Source: Marsupella aquatica (lineage: Eukaryota; Marchantiophyta). Taken from it: a stretch of DNA of 64,000 nt. The notes under the pieces are model-generated. The model made no database searches. It saw only the letters and a list, made by a program, of their open reading frames with translations, and was not told the origin of the DNA. The stretch is from NCBI GenBank assembly GCA_973895155.1, contig OZ316894.1:5394001-5458000 (forward strand), read 5' to 3'. Shown here piece by piece: positions 35,412-46,743 of the stretch. Numbering within the stretch: the first letter of the stretch is position 1; each line of letters begins with the position of its first letter. A program made the position numbers and the translations under genes.

Positions 35412-38025
35412 ATGAAGATCAGCCTTCGTCTCCTTCTCGATTTTGCTTCGTCCATAGGTCGCAGAAGTAGAGGTAGCTCTCGGCCTCTTCCTTATCACGC
35501 CTCTCGAAGAACAACCGCAGGAGCAAGCAGAATGGCTGATTCTGAGGCCGCCTCTGAGGGTGGTGCTGCTGCTGCTGCTGCTGCTGCTCCTGATGCTGCC
35601 GAGGCCGCTCCTGTAGTTGGTGCTGCTGATGTTACTGCTGTTGAGACCGCACCTGTTGTTGGTGCTGCTGATGCTGATACTGCTGGGGCCGCTCCTGTTG
35701 TTCGTGCTGCTGATGCTCCTGAAGCCGCTGCTGTTGTTGGTGGTGGTGATGCTGCTGAGGCCGCTGCTGTGGGAGATGATCGTGGTGATGCTGCTGTTGC
35801 TGGTGGCGGAGGTGGGCAAAGGCGAGAAGGGGAATGGTTTCGTGTTTCGGATTCCGTAACGCTGGCGCTGCACCATGGGAGCATCACCGAGTGGTTTGTG
35901 GATCGCAATACAGATGCAATCGTATGTCTTCGTGGTTTTTGTAGTCCTGTTTTGTTTGATTGTTGCTTCTAATTTCTTTCTGTGTGGTTGGCGGATGCTG
36001 TTCGATCGGAGTTTAGAGCCATTCTTGAACTTGCGGTGCTACGCCTTTCTTGAAGTTTCGTTTCTTAATTTAGTGGTAGTCAAATAGGAAGAGTAACATT
36101 GTATGTGCAACGAATGCTTTGTTTTGTGGGAAGACTCTCTCGTCCCTAGATTATTGAATTGACTTTGCGGAAATGACAGAATCTTGAGCTTTCGGTACAT
36201 TCTCTGTCATGAATTCGATATGTAACGTCTTAATGGGGTCTACTAAAATTGAATCCGCAACTACGGTACAGTCGTAAATTCTTGGTGAGCTACAACTAAG
36301 TGACTAATTATGTCAAGTGACTAACTATGTCGGATTTGGCAGCTAGCCCCCCGCATACTTATCATCATTACAGCTTGACTGGATTGATTGATTTGAAACC
36401 CAGCCTGTTCCTCCAATTGAATCCAATTCTATAGCAGAGTAATCTGACTTGACCTAATTACATGTAATTTTATTGGGAAATTCGACACCATTCTCCCGCA
36501 GATGCTTAATGTTTTCATCACTAGATATGGACTGCATTCAGTACTTTGAAATCCAGCCTATCGACATGTTGAATGCCGTGGAGCTGGAATAGGACATTAC
36601 CAGTACGGCTATCGATTTTTTGCAACTTACTCCAGCAATTTGCTCATAACCTGAGGCTTAGGTTTTGTCAGGTGAACGCAGCGAATACAAGAATGCTTGG
36701 GGGCGGAGGCGTTGATGGAGGTTGGGAACCATGATTCAATCTGTGTTCAGCGTTGCATTGTGTATCTTCTTCGCCAAATCACTCCGGCAGCTTCTTTTCC
36801 TCTCTGAGCTGAGTGCCGCAGTCACACTCACACACGGAGTCAATTTGACGCATACAGTTCTTTTGCAGCTATCCATAGGAAGGCGGGGCCGGAATTGTGG
36901 GAAGCCTGTAATGAGGTTCCCGAAGTGACTCGTGGTGTACGCTGTCCAGTTGGAGAAGCGAGAATAACGCCGTAAGATGCCTTATCCCCTTTCAAGGGTA
37001 GAATTGTTTTTGTTTCATGCAATCTCCAGCTCAAGTTTGACAGTCGTGAAAGTTCTTTGCAAAGGTCCAGCTCCTTACCCCTCTTGTGGAGTTGCAGGGG
37101 CTTTGATTTACCAGCCTCAAGGGTCATTCATACGGTGGGACCCATTTACGATAGAGCGGACAATGTAGCAGTAGCAGCCCTGCTGCGTAATGCTTATAGG
37201 TAATGCCTGATGTTATATGCGATCATCTTTCACCATCCTGGTGCTATGGTGAACTGGAGAAACTTTCTTGTTACCCAAAAACGTTGAAGCCTGTGATAGA
37301 TTCTGCATGGATTTGACACGTTTTGTCCCTACTGGGTTTTGCAGAAATTCCCTCCAACTTGCGATTGAACACGGGATAAAGTACATTGCCTTCCCTGCCA
37401 TTTCATGCGGTGTCTTCCGGTATGTGAGAAACAATACATTCGTAATCTTTCTTACACAGAATGCATGACGAGATGCCCGTCTTGTAATTTACCGACTACA
37501 TGTGAACTGCCCTTCCCTTCTGTAGGAGTACCTTGCGAGGTGAAACTTCTCTATCACTTTCTGGACAGTGGACAGACCAGTCCCACTTTCACCCAACAGA
37601 GTTCCTTTAGTACATTCGTCCTAGGCAAACATGGTTCTACTTTTAGGAGCTGTGGACGAGTTATGTGTTAGGATAGGCCACGGTCGTCAGGTTTGAAAGT
37701 TTAAGAATTGAAATTTTGCCTACTTGATGAGTGACAGTTATCCTGCTGCTGAAGCCGCGAACGTCTCGTTGTCAGTGATCGGAGAAGCATCAACTGGACT
37801 TTCAGAGGTACAGCTACAACGATAATCGTTCTTCAGAAAGTCTCGACTGGATCAAATGAAACTTTGTTCTGCTAGTGAATTGGGTTGTTAAACCAGAAGT
37901 TTAACTGTGTACTGTCACATAATAGTTTCTTCCTGTAATTTCTGCAGGTGCACTTCGTGCTCTTCGAGCAGGAAACGTATTCTAGGTGGATGCAGGAAGC
38001 TTCAAATCGGTTTGACCATATCTAA
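35412..38025 (+). CDS. Macro-domain protein (ADP-ribose binding/hydrolysing, MacroD-like)
   Basis: Probably binds ADP-ribose and removes it, or O-acetyl-ADP-ribose, from targets. Seven exons join in frame: 35412-35921, 36672-36720, 36869-36971, 37098-37199, 37345-37419, 37738-37807 and 37948-38025, giving 328 residues. The macro fold is intact: ITEWFVDRNTDAIVNAANT, then the phosphate loop MLGGGGVDGAIHRKAGPEL, GEARITPGFDLPASRVIHTV, GPIYD, AIEHGIKYIAFPAISCGVF and VHFVLFEQETYSRW. Residues 1-40 (MKISLRLLLDFASSIG... with many Arg) look like an organelle presequence. They are followed by a long Ala/Val/Gly/Asp repeat region built on GCT-type triplets (35560-35815). ATG 35412 was chosen for that presequence; ATG 35532 (288 residues) or 35310 are possible starts. 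Confidence 0.88.
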
Positions 38026-39033
38026 GGGAAGAGGATACGTTCGGTTCGTTTACGCAGTTGTTTGTGACGAAGCGAGGGCCTACTGCTTGGTTAAAAAACG
38101 CTGAAGCTGGGCACAACATGTTCCTGATCTTTCACGCAGAAGCTGCAGGCCGCACCTGCATGCCATTCAGCTATCCAGAATTTGCCTAGTGCTGAGTACT
38201 GCTTTAGAGGGATAGTGCACCAGAATGCCACCCAAGCCTCGCCTCTCTCCAGATCCCCGCCAGGTGAAATAACGAACAGGTCAAGTGTACCGACTTAACC
38301 AGTGCATCAATCAATAGAGGTCGATAGTTCGAGTGATCAGAAACGGTGATTCTGGCTGCTATATCATCTAATCTTCTTCTTAGTCAAATCGTCGGTTGCC
38401 TTCAAGTACAATTATGCTGTACAGTAGGTAGCAGAAATGAGTCACTGCACAGACGCAATTGCATTTCTTCATCGTGTCATGCTTGCTGTAGAGAAGAGAT
38501 TGGCAGAATGCAAGTTCAACTCATTTTTGGAGCTTAGAATCATGACCAGGGGTAGTAAATTCTCTATGCGTTGAGAGAGCATTGGATTATGCCGCACAGT
38601 GAAGACAACAAGGAATCAAGTTCAGTTTTCATCTGCTGAAAACAATGTATGGTTATCGATCTGAATAAAAAATAACTCAAACTGACAGGTTGAGGTTGTC
38701 TACCTGTGATGATCCTTGTCCTCCTGAATTCTCACCCTGAAATGTCAATATCTTGCAAAGTGGACGTCGAACGAACGTGCCAGAACCCAACCGAACCAAA
38801 CCGAGACAAGGTCAAGTTATAAATCTATCGAAATAGTCTTGACAGAGTGCCATCATGCCAATGGAAGGAGCGACTAGTCAGGTCTGACGGATTACCGCAT
38901 GATCTCATCACCATGTGCTTGCAAGGATCTAGATTACCGCCTCATCATCAGCTCATCGCAAGGATCCCGAATAGAGATCGACACAAAAATGCGAATTAAT
39001 AAATTTGGTTGATAAAGTTACAAGGTGTATCTG
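38026..39033. other. Gene-free stretch between convergent genes
   Basis: Lies between the 3' ends of the macro-domain gene (+) and the MinE-like gene (-). No further coding signal. Confidence 0.5.
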
Positions 39034-42000
39034 TCATTGGTGCTTATCAAAATCACCATCCACATTTGTTGCTCCTACTATCTGCCCTACTATGGAATTC
39101 TTGAAGGAGAAGGTATACCATTCTCCGTCAGAGTCGACATCCACAGTGGACAAGAGGTCTAGCGCGGCTCTGCCCTCTTCTAACAACTGATCTCTATTGA
39201 CTGATGACGCAATTGGTTTCAAGTCTGGGAGGATAGAGTGGGGAAAAGGCTCACCCCCAGCTCCGGCCACAGCAGATGCCTTCAAGTTCAATTGTCCTAC
39301 TTGGTCATCAAGATTTTGTGAGGCCCTGCTGTCTTTCCACAACTGATCCCCACTGATTGGCAGATACGGTTCTTCATCGAGGAGCAATAAAGGAAACGGC
39401 TCATCCGAAGCTCCTGCTACTACAACCTCCACACCTTGTGAGGTCCTGTTGTCTTCCCACAACAGACCTTCCCTAGTTGACCCTAGTGGTTCCCCATCTG
39501 ATACAACAGATTTAGGAAAAGGTCTATCTAAAGCAACTCCTAAACGGGCCTTCAAGTCGAGTGGTGTCCTACTATATTCCCACAACTGATCCCCACTGAT
39601 TGACAGACTAGGTTCTACGCCAGGGTGGGCAGAGTTGAGAAGACACTCATCCAAAGCTAGTCCTACACGAAGCTCTGGGTGATGAGATGACCTACGATCT
39701 TCCCACAACTGATCTCCACTTTTTGACAAGCTCGGTTCCATTTCTGGGAGGACACAGTCAGAAAATGGCTCATCCCTAAGCACACTCTTTACCCTTTTCA
39801 CCCTAAAATCGAGTCTCAACTCCCCCAGCCTATCTACAACAGCTGTGACCTGCGCAGTGCAGTTCTGATATCAGCACGAGACCCTGCAATAATTCATCCA
39901 TGCATGATCTGAAACTTTCGCCTCTTGATCACACTGAAGAGCTGCAGGCACTTTATGAAATGAACAGCTACGGCATAGAAGAATGAATCAAACTTGGATT
40001 CCCGAGAAGATTTTTTTTTTTAAATCACCTTCTCATTCTAGGTGAAGAGAACGAAGAAGACAGTACTAACCTCGGTGTCTTCATCACCTTCCAATTCGAC
40101 GTGCTCCTTGATAGCGCCTTTAGCCTGCTAGTCCAAGAATAGAATGCATGCAAATGAGATCGCGATCCCAGCATGACACCTTGGAAATCATATCGATGAC
40201 ACATTCCCAAAGTTGAGGAAAAGAACCCAGATACTATCCGCCGATGAAGCAACTTATGACCTTCTAGGTCTTAGATAAAATTGAGACGACAACAGTCGAT
40301 ACGAGGCACTTCGAGGAACAAATAACAAGATGGCTTTCATGACAGCATTTGTCACAGTGAAGGGTCCAAGCGTTCATGAGATAATTACCGCATTATAGAG
40401 ACGAGATAGATTAGTAGAGTTGAATCCACGGTCTCTGACGAGTAACCTGCTGAAGCGTCGTTTAGTAGCCTGGGCCTGTCAAATTGTACATTCAAACATT
40501 TCTCAAAAAAGTTATACAAGAGTAAGTCCAGAGTCAGACTGATACCACATAGTTACAATATTTTATTCAAAGATTAAAATAATGACAACGGTGCATTGAG
40601 CTGATGATACACAAGACTATCAGATATCACGCTACAAAATGCAGTCATTGGACCGTGACAGTAACAGCCCACAGTATGATTCTCGATCATCCTAACAAGC
40701 GAGACAGGTGAGAAAGCACTGAAGGCGAAGAGTGACGATGGTACACGGATACTTCAGTGCTCTTTTCAACGCGATCATTGGAGGGCTTAGTTTCGGTACG
40801 AAGCATAAAATTAAGCCAAAAAAGTTAAATCTCAATCTAAACTCACTGCTGAAGAAGGACACGTGAAATTTCAACGCCGAGAAAGGCACAGTTACGTGTC
40901 CCACGCGCTTTCCCTAGATTTTTGAATTCTAAGATAGCTCGCAAAGGAGAGACCTGTGGACGTCTCACTCCCCGCCCTAGGGACATCTGCATCTCTTTCT
41001 GTACTCTACACCTTTCTAGGACTGTGTGGCGTCTGGTTGAAATCTGTGACTTCTTCTATACTGACTAGTCCCAGCGGAGACACCGGTATGTAGCCATCAG
41101 AAGGTAGAAACCAGATAATGAGAGAACCCCTCCTCGTTTGTGTTAGATTGCAACTAACGATCAAGCAATGAAGCTCGTATCTGCCAGTTTACAGAGAAAT
41201 TCCGGTTGCTCCTAACAGGATGGCAACGTCTATTTCATAACAAGGTTTCTGGCCGGCAATCTCGTACATCGTTCATAGCTTGGCTTTCCAACAATCAAAT
41301 CAATTGTCAATTCTAGCAAATTAAGTTTAGCTTCAACACATCACCGCGTATCCGACTACAGTGTACACTAGACTAGAGGCGAAACGTCCACAGAAACTGT
41401 CAGTCGTATAATGTCATTAAGAATGTTAAAGGGAAGGGATAAAGACAGCTACGATTGAAGTTTCTAGCTACAGATTACAGTGTTCCAGCTTATGCAAGAA
41501 ATCCGAGAAAATGGTATAGAAAGTCTCCAACACAATGCGTCATATTATGCATCATTCTCATTCTTATAATCATCAGAAATGAATGGCAAATCAAAGTGGA
41601 GTGGAGTGGAGTAGAGTAGAGTGGAGTGGAGTGGAGACTCCCAAGCAATACCTCGTTAGGAGCTCCTATCAAAACACGCCAGGCCAGGTGAAGCCGGTCC
41701 CAAAAGCTCCCCATAGCTTCCTCTTCTCCTGTCATGGCATCGGCCTCTGCTCCTCCTACGCCGACATCCGACTGCTGCCGCGACCTAAGGGCTTCTTGTC
41801 TACCACTACCTCTACTACTTCTAGTAATCGTCATACGCTGCATCCGGCAGGACGTTGGGTAAGACGACGACACCGCTTCCGTCTCTGCTGCTGAGGAACC
41901 AAAGCGAGCAGACCTCCTTCCAATCCTTGCAATCGTCGTCGTCCGTCGAGCCGCCGCCCGGCCAGATACAACTCCATCACCACCTGACAATAATGCTATG

Positions 42001-42080
42001 TCGACACTATCGCGCGTGAAAAGGACGTCCGCTTGAAGCATCATCATCGGTCCATGGCCTCCCGCCACCACCATCGCCAT
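39034..42080 (-). CDS. MinE-like plastid division topological factor with repeat extension
   Basis: Likely the plastid partner of MinD that places the division ring. Minus-strand exons are 41652-42080, 40389-40475, 40071-40124 and 39034-39849, all joining at phase 0 (461 residues). Exon 1 gives an Arg/Ser-rich plastid-transit-like leader and then SFWDRLHLAWRVL, resembling the membrane-targeting start of plant MinE. Exons 2-4 give KRRFSRLLVRDRGF, AKGAIKEHVELEGDEDTE and VTAVVDRLGELRLDFRVKRVK, matching the order of the MinE helix, second helix and beta strands up to about residue 212. The remaining 250 residues are not part of known MinE: about five units of roughly 40 residues with cores such as EPSLSISGDQLWE and DEPFP, then DSDGEWYTFSFKNSIV at the end. 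The family call rests on a moderate, whole-domain resemblance. Confidence 0.62.
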
Positions 42081-42188
42081 TCACAACAGAAAAATTCTAC
42101 TTTCACAATTTCCCCACACAAGAAGTCTCCAAACCAAACCAAACCAAATCAAACCAATCCAAATCCAGTCCAATCCAACCGAAGCAAA
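42081..42188. promoter_or_regulatory. Short divergent intergenic region
   Basis: Only 108 bp separate the ATG of the MinE-like gene (42080, minus) from the first ATG of the small plus-strand frame (42189). It contains a CAAAC/CAATC-rich simple repeat at about 42125-42180. If both genes are real, this must hold a shared promoter or overlapping leaders. Confidence 0.35.
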
Positions 42189-42626
42189 ATGCCTCCAAAC
42201 AACACCGAAATCGTTCCCGGACGGACCGAGGAAATCCGCCCCGCCAAAAAACTCCGCACCACTGCTCCCACAACCAAAACGTTGGAGCTGAAACGTGTAG
42301 AACCCAAACCAAATCCAGTGGTCAAAATGCCTCAAAACTGCACCGGAACGCAGCTGGATACCAGATTACTTCCTCTCGACTGCAGCATTCCTCCAGAAGC
42401 TGAAAAACTGCTCGAACGAATTGATTACAGTAGTGCAGCTGGTGTTTTCCGGAATCTGTCTACTCAACACCTGCAGCACCTCATTCTGCCGTCCAACAGA
42501 CCATTGAATGACGGATTGTTGAGCGAAACGAAGCTACTGCGGGATCGATCGCAGAAGCGAGTGCGATTTCGGGGATCATCGCTCATCTCCGGCAGACAGA
42601 ACTCCCGAAATTGCCGCCATCGCTAA
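42189..42626 (+). CDS. Small basic hypothetical protein
   Basis: A single frame of 145 residues from ATG 42189. The first half is Lys/Pro/Thr-rich with basic patches (AKKLRT, KRVEPKPNP); the second half looks more ordered (IPPEAEKLLERIDYSS, LSTQHLQHLILPSNRP) and ends in an Arg-rich tail (SQKRVRFRG). I recognise no family. It is divergent from the MinE-like gene. It could instead be chance open sequence within that gene's upstream region. Confidence 0.35.
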   Translation: MPPNNTEIVPGRTEEIRPAKKLRTTAPTTKTLELKRVEPKPNPVVKMPQNCTGTQLDTRLLPLDCSIPPEAEKLLERIDYSSAAGVFRNLSTQHLQHLILPSNRPLNDGLLSETKLLRDRSQKRVRFRGSSLISGRQNSRNCRHR

Positions 42627-43982
42627 CTCTCGAGAGAGTAGCGTCAAATGCGAAATTGATTTCTCGACCAACGAAGAAAAATGGAGGAAGTCTACTAGTG
42701 GAAGATTCGAATCAATAATCACGAATTAGGGGCTTGAGATTACAGCTAATCTCGGAAATTTGGCTGTTGAGTGAATTGAAGGCTCAGATTGCCCTCCAAA
42801 GGTAGAGGTAGATGAAATTTGAAAATGTTTTCAAGATAGGAGAAGCACTTTAAGTCCCATGGGCCCCAAAACAATTCGAGCTTAAACTTGTTTAAAACTC
42901 TATCTGTGTATCTAAACACTATACTATGCAACATGTTGTGTTTATTAAATGTTATTTTTGCAAAAAGCCTCCTTAACTTTGGATAGTGTTGACATTTTTT
43001 CCTAAGCAATAGATGCACCTAAAGATAATGGTACCACTCTGCAGCCAATGGGCCCTCCCACTACTCCAACACTCCTTCAAATCCAGCTGTCAGAATTATT
43101 GCCAACTCTGGGTGACATCTGACTGCTTGCCCATCTCATTAGCAACCCTAAACCCTCCTGGGAGGCCTTCACCCTTACACATAAGTTGCTTTTACCTTAA
43201 CTTGCCATTGTCCACTAATCTGCCGGAGTATTTCCTTGGAGTTTTATGTCAACTTTGTTAAGAAGATTATTGATTAATTGTAGTAACCTGGATCAGGGTG
43301 AATTTTAAGGTTGTTTTTTTTTTTTTGCCAATGTGGGCACCCCATTTGTGAAGGAAAAGATGCTACAAATATCCTTATCTATTTTTCATAGATTAAGTTA
43401 TGCCCTTATATCATCCCAGATTTATGCATAATTGTCAGATTCTGGCTAATGTGGTCTGTCTCTAGGTGGGAAACTGGCTGATCAAAGACAAAAGGTGCAG
43501 CTAATGTTTCCCAAGAGTGGCTAGGACATTTAAGTGCAGTTGAGTTTGGCCACGTTTTGGCCACTACAAAAAATACTAACCTGGATCTAAAGGTGTTGAA
43601 AATGGACGGTGGCTGTTTAAATCAAACGCTGAACTTCTACATCCCAACCAAGCGTTAAACTTTAGGCCAGCGTTTTCAATTTGTGCAATTTGCACACGTT
43701 CGCTACCAAGTGTAGAGGCTTTTGATACAAAGAGGTTTTTGAAAAGTTTGAGTGATTATTTGCCAAAATGAACTGTCCTGACCTAACCTTAGGGAGATCT
43801 AATGGTCATAATGTGACCATAATATTAAAAACTTCAGGAACAATACTTTGACCTATAATTAAAAGGGAGAGGTTAGCATCATCTTGAAGTGTTTGTTTCT
43901 CACTCTCCTTGCATTTTTCACCAAGTTTAGGTATCTTTAGTATATGAATTAATGTTAATTTAATATAACTTGTATATAAGGA
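42627..43982. other. Gene-free stretch
   Basis: No domain-bearing frame. A poly-T run lies at about 43313-43326. Composition becomes strongly AT-rich toward 44 kb. Confidence 0.5.
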
Positions 43983-44219
43983 TAAAAATAAACAGTTTTT
44001 TATTACTTTGTTACTAAAAATGTTATAATTCATAATACTGCCACTGTTTTTTCTGTATTTATAAAAATTTCACTATTTTATATACGTATAACAAGTTTAC
44101 AAGATAACTAAGGAAACTATATACAGAAACAGTGGCATTTTTTTAAATAAAAAAACAATGACAATATTATAAATTCAAATATCTTTAGTGACAATATAAT
44201 TAAAAGCTGTAAAAATAAA
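43983..44219. mobile_element. Small TIR element, family A, with perfect 10-bp target duplication
   Basis: The element spans 43993-44209 (217 bp), starting cagttttttattac and ending ttaaaagctg. The arms match imperfectly over about 90 bp. The 10-mer taaaaataaa flanks it exactly at 43983-43992 and 44210-44219. CAG...CTG ends and a 10-bp duplication are the same as for the larger foldback element at 33341, which suggests a shared Mutator-like transposase. Confidence 0.82.
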
Positions 44220-44354
44220 ATATTCTAACTAAAGTTGACAAGATTGAAAAATTAATATAGGACTCAAGAGTGTATCTAGAAAAAACCTAACTAAAAACTC
44301 TAAGAGGGGGGCCAAAAACATTATCAAAGTCCAAGAATACAAGATACACATATT

Positions 44355-44612
44355 TGTTAACGTTACGTCCGAACTCTATTTCTGTGCTCTCCTCATTACT
44401 CTGATAGTACACTTCCATTAATACATTCTTACCTAACCTCACTTAGTGATTTAATTACATTCGTTAGATCTAGGGCTAATTAGTCCTACGGCCAGATTTG
44501 GCCTACAGTTTAGTTAGCGTTGTGCCTTCCCTTTCCACTGTATATAGTTGTCCCCTGCCGGGATCTCCGTGTTCAATTCATTCTTTTCAATCAGTGAAGC
44601 TAATTTCTTTCA
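44355..44612 (+). repeat. Copia 5' LTR
   Basis: 258 bp, TG...CA ends, with a TATA-like tatatag at 44541-44547 that could drive the element's transcript. It matches the 3' LTR except for A/G (44418 region) and T/C (44520 region) differences. Confidence 0.96.
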
Positions 44613-44627
44613 TGGTATCAGAGCGGG
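44613..44627 (+). other. Primer binding site
   Basis: tggtatcagagcggg directly follows the 5' LTR. It is the usual plant Copia site complementary to the 3' end of initiator methionine tRNA. Confidence 0.92.
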
Positions 44628-44716
44628 CCCGCATCGATCCCCCGCATCGATCCCCTGCTTAGTAGTGTGATTACTCTGTCGGTGAGCATCTCCCAATCAG
44701 TACAGGGTTACACACG

Positions 44717-46294
44717 ATGGGCTCTCAATCTGTCAGCACGCACATTGAGTCTTCTAAAGGTTACGGGTACACTGAATCTGAAAAGCTTGATGGGACCAAG
44801 AACTACATGATGTGGGCATTCAAGGTGAAACGCATCATGAAGAGGGAGAAAATCTGGACTGAACTGATTGATCCAGAAAGCACTCCACCAACTTTATCAG
44901 CTGAGCAGCTTGCTGACAAACAAGAACGTGCACTGTACATCATCGTCAGCACGGTAAGGGACCACATTATTCCCTTAGTTAAAAAATTTGAGGATGACCC
45001 TAGAAAGCTATGGGTTGAATTAAAAACTAGATTTGAGTCAGCTGCATTGGGAACTCAGCTGGTCCTACGTAAACGTCTGAACATGTTGCTTATGTCAGAA
45101 GGATCCTCTATTGAGGACTTTGTCAAGGAGATTGACTCCATCATTATTCAACTTGCTGACACTGGAGATTCTGTGGAGGACAAAGAGTTGATACGCATCA
45201 CTCTTAACGGTCTGCCAGATAGTTGGCAGCCATTCATCACTTCGTTTGGCACTATTCTTCACCAAAACCCAAAAATTTCTTTTGGGGAGTTGGTCAGCCA
45301 CATGCAAGCAGAAGAACTTCAGAGAACTCTCAGGAAACGCAACACTAAAGAAGCCCTTGCAGTGCAGTACAATAGTACCCACACCAACTACAACAATGAC
45401 AATTACCGAGGCAAAGGTAGAGGCCGTGGGAGAACTGGAGGTGGCAGAGGCAACTTAAAAAGTAAGGCATTTACTAACTCTGATGGTAGAAATCCTATTG
45501 CTTGCAATTTTTGTGGTTACGCAGGACATTGGGAAAGCAACTGTCTGAAAAAGATAGAAAATCAAATCAAAGACCTACAGTTGAAGCACTCTGACATCAA
45601 GAAAGGCAAGAGATACGCCAACGTTGCTGAAGTTGAGTTCCCTGGAGCAGAAGCCGATCTGTCAACTGGAACTACGACTGCCACAGAGCTCAACAATGTT
45701 GAAGTCAACCTCACAGAGTTCCACCGAGACCGTGATTGGCTGATTGATTCTGGAGCCAGCATGCATGTCAGCGGCAGTAGCTCTGCTCTTGATTCCTTTG
45801 CCCCATGCTCCACTCCTTCAAATGTGACGACCGCTTCTGGAACACGAGTTCCAATAGCAGGCAAAGGATGTACTACATTTGGCAATAATAAAGTTGTCCG
45901 CAAAGTTTTGTATGTGCCTGGGTTAACTCGAAATCTTCTATCTGTGGGGCAATTAGCAGACCAGGGTCATGATGTCCTGTTTAACTCCACACATTGCTAT
46001 GTACTTGATAAAAAGGACTATAGCAAAGTCTTTCTTACAGCAGAGCGGGATAGATCCAGTAGCTTATACCGGTTGAATAGCTCTCTCAAGGGAAACTCAG
46101 ATTTATGTCCTGAGGCGCACTTGTCGCTGATTGATGTGCCCCCAACACTGGCAAATCACAGACCTCAACATCGACTCTTGACTGAAGCACCCATTGTGGA
46201 CAAGGTTGTTCTCAACAGTTCAGAATTGCAGTTATGGCATCGTCGCTTGTGCCATGTGAACTTTCACCGGCTTCATTCAATGACAACTAAGTAG
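44717..46294 (+). CDS. Copia gag-protease part of the broken polyprotein
   Basis: 525 codons from ATG 44717 to an in-frame TAG at 46292. Contains the gag domain (about 25-230; KLDGTKNYMMWAFKVKRIM near the start). A Gly/Arg-rich stretch is followed by a CCHC zinc knuckle (CNFCGYAGHWESNC, about 264-277), the aspartic protease site WLIDSGASMHVSG (about 340-352) and the gag-pre-integrase ending LWHRRLCHVNFHRLH. The stop replaces a residue inside the pre-integrase region, so translation would end before integrase. Confidence 0.93.
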   Translation: MGSQSVSTHIESSKGYGYTESEKLDGTKNYMMWAFKVKRIMKREKIWTELIDPESTPPTLSAEQLADKQERALYIIVSTVRDHIIPLVKKFEDDPRKLWVELKTRFESAALGTQLVLRKRLNMLLMSEGSSIEDFVKEIDSIIIQLADTGDSVEDKELIRITLNGLPDSWQPFITSFGTILHQNPKISFGELVSHMQAEELQRTLRKRNTKEALAVQYNSTHTNYNNDNYRGKGRGRGRTGGGRGNLKSKAFTNSDGRNPIACNFCGYAGHWESNCLKKIENQIKDLQLKHSDIKKGKRYANVAEVEFPGAEADLSTGTTTATELNNVEVNLTEFHRDRDWLIDSGASMHVSGSSSALDSFAPCSTPSNVTTASGTRVPIAGKGCTTFGNNKVVRKVLYVPGLTRNLLSVGQLADQGHDVLFNSTHCYVLDKKDYSKVFLTAERDRSSSLYRLNSSLKGNSDLCPEAHLSLIDVPPTLANHRPQHRLLTEAPIVDKVVLNSSELQLWHRRLCHVNFHRLHSMTTK

Positions 46295-46743
46295 CTTGTT
46301 GTTGGAATGCCCTCTCTTCCACTTGAGAAACACGTTTGTGACTCCTGCATTCTTGCCAAGCAACATCAAGAACGTGCTCCACGCAAATCCGAGAGCCGTT
46401 CAGATCGCCCATTGTAGCTTATACACACCGATCTCTGTGGACCGTTCGAAATCTCAACCCTTCAGGGCTCTCGTTATCTTCTGACGTTCACAGATGATCA
46501 CTCTCGATTCACTTGGACATACTTTCTTGCTGCCAAGAGTGAAACATTTGCAAAATTCAAGGAGTTCCAAGCCATGGTTGAGAACGAACTACAGGCCAAA
46601 ATCTCATGCCTTCGCTCGGATCGGGGAGGAGAGTATCTGTCAGCAGAATTTAATCTCCATTGTGACCAGCACGGCATTAGACGACAGCTCACTGCAACAC
46701 GTACTCCACATCAAATGGTGTAGCTGAGAGAAAGAATCGCACT
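46295..46743 (+). pseudogene. Copia integrase core, disrupted
   Basis: The plus strand between the two open frames still encodes recognisable zinc-binding and DDE-type integrase core pieces (HVCDSCILAKQH, HTDLCGPFEI, LRSDRGGEYLSAEF). It has a second TAG at 46415-46417 and a one-base deletion near 46712 that throws the frame off just before the third catalytic region. Integrase cannot be made intact from this copy. Confidence 0.88.

Noticed and set aside
35295-35908. Minus-strand Ser/Thr/Asn-rich and Ala/Thr-rich frames
   Set aside because: They are complements of the GCT-triplet repeat in exon 1 of the macro-domain gene; low complexity alone keeps them open.
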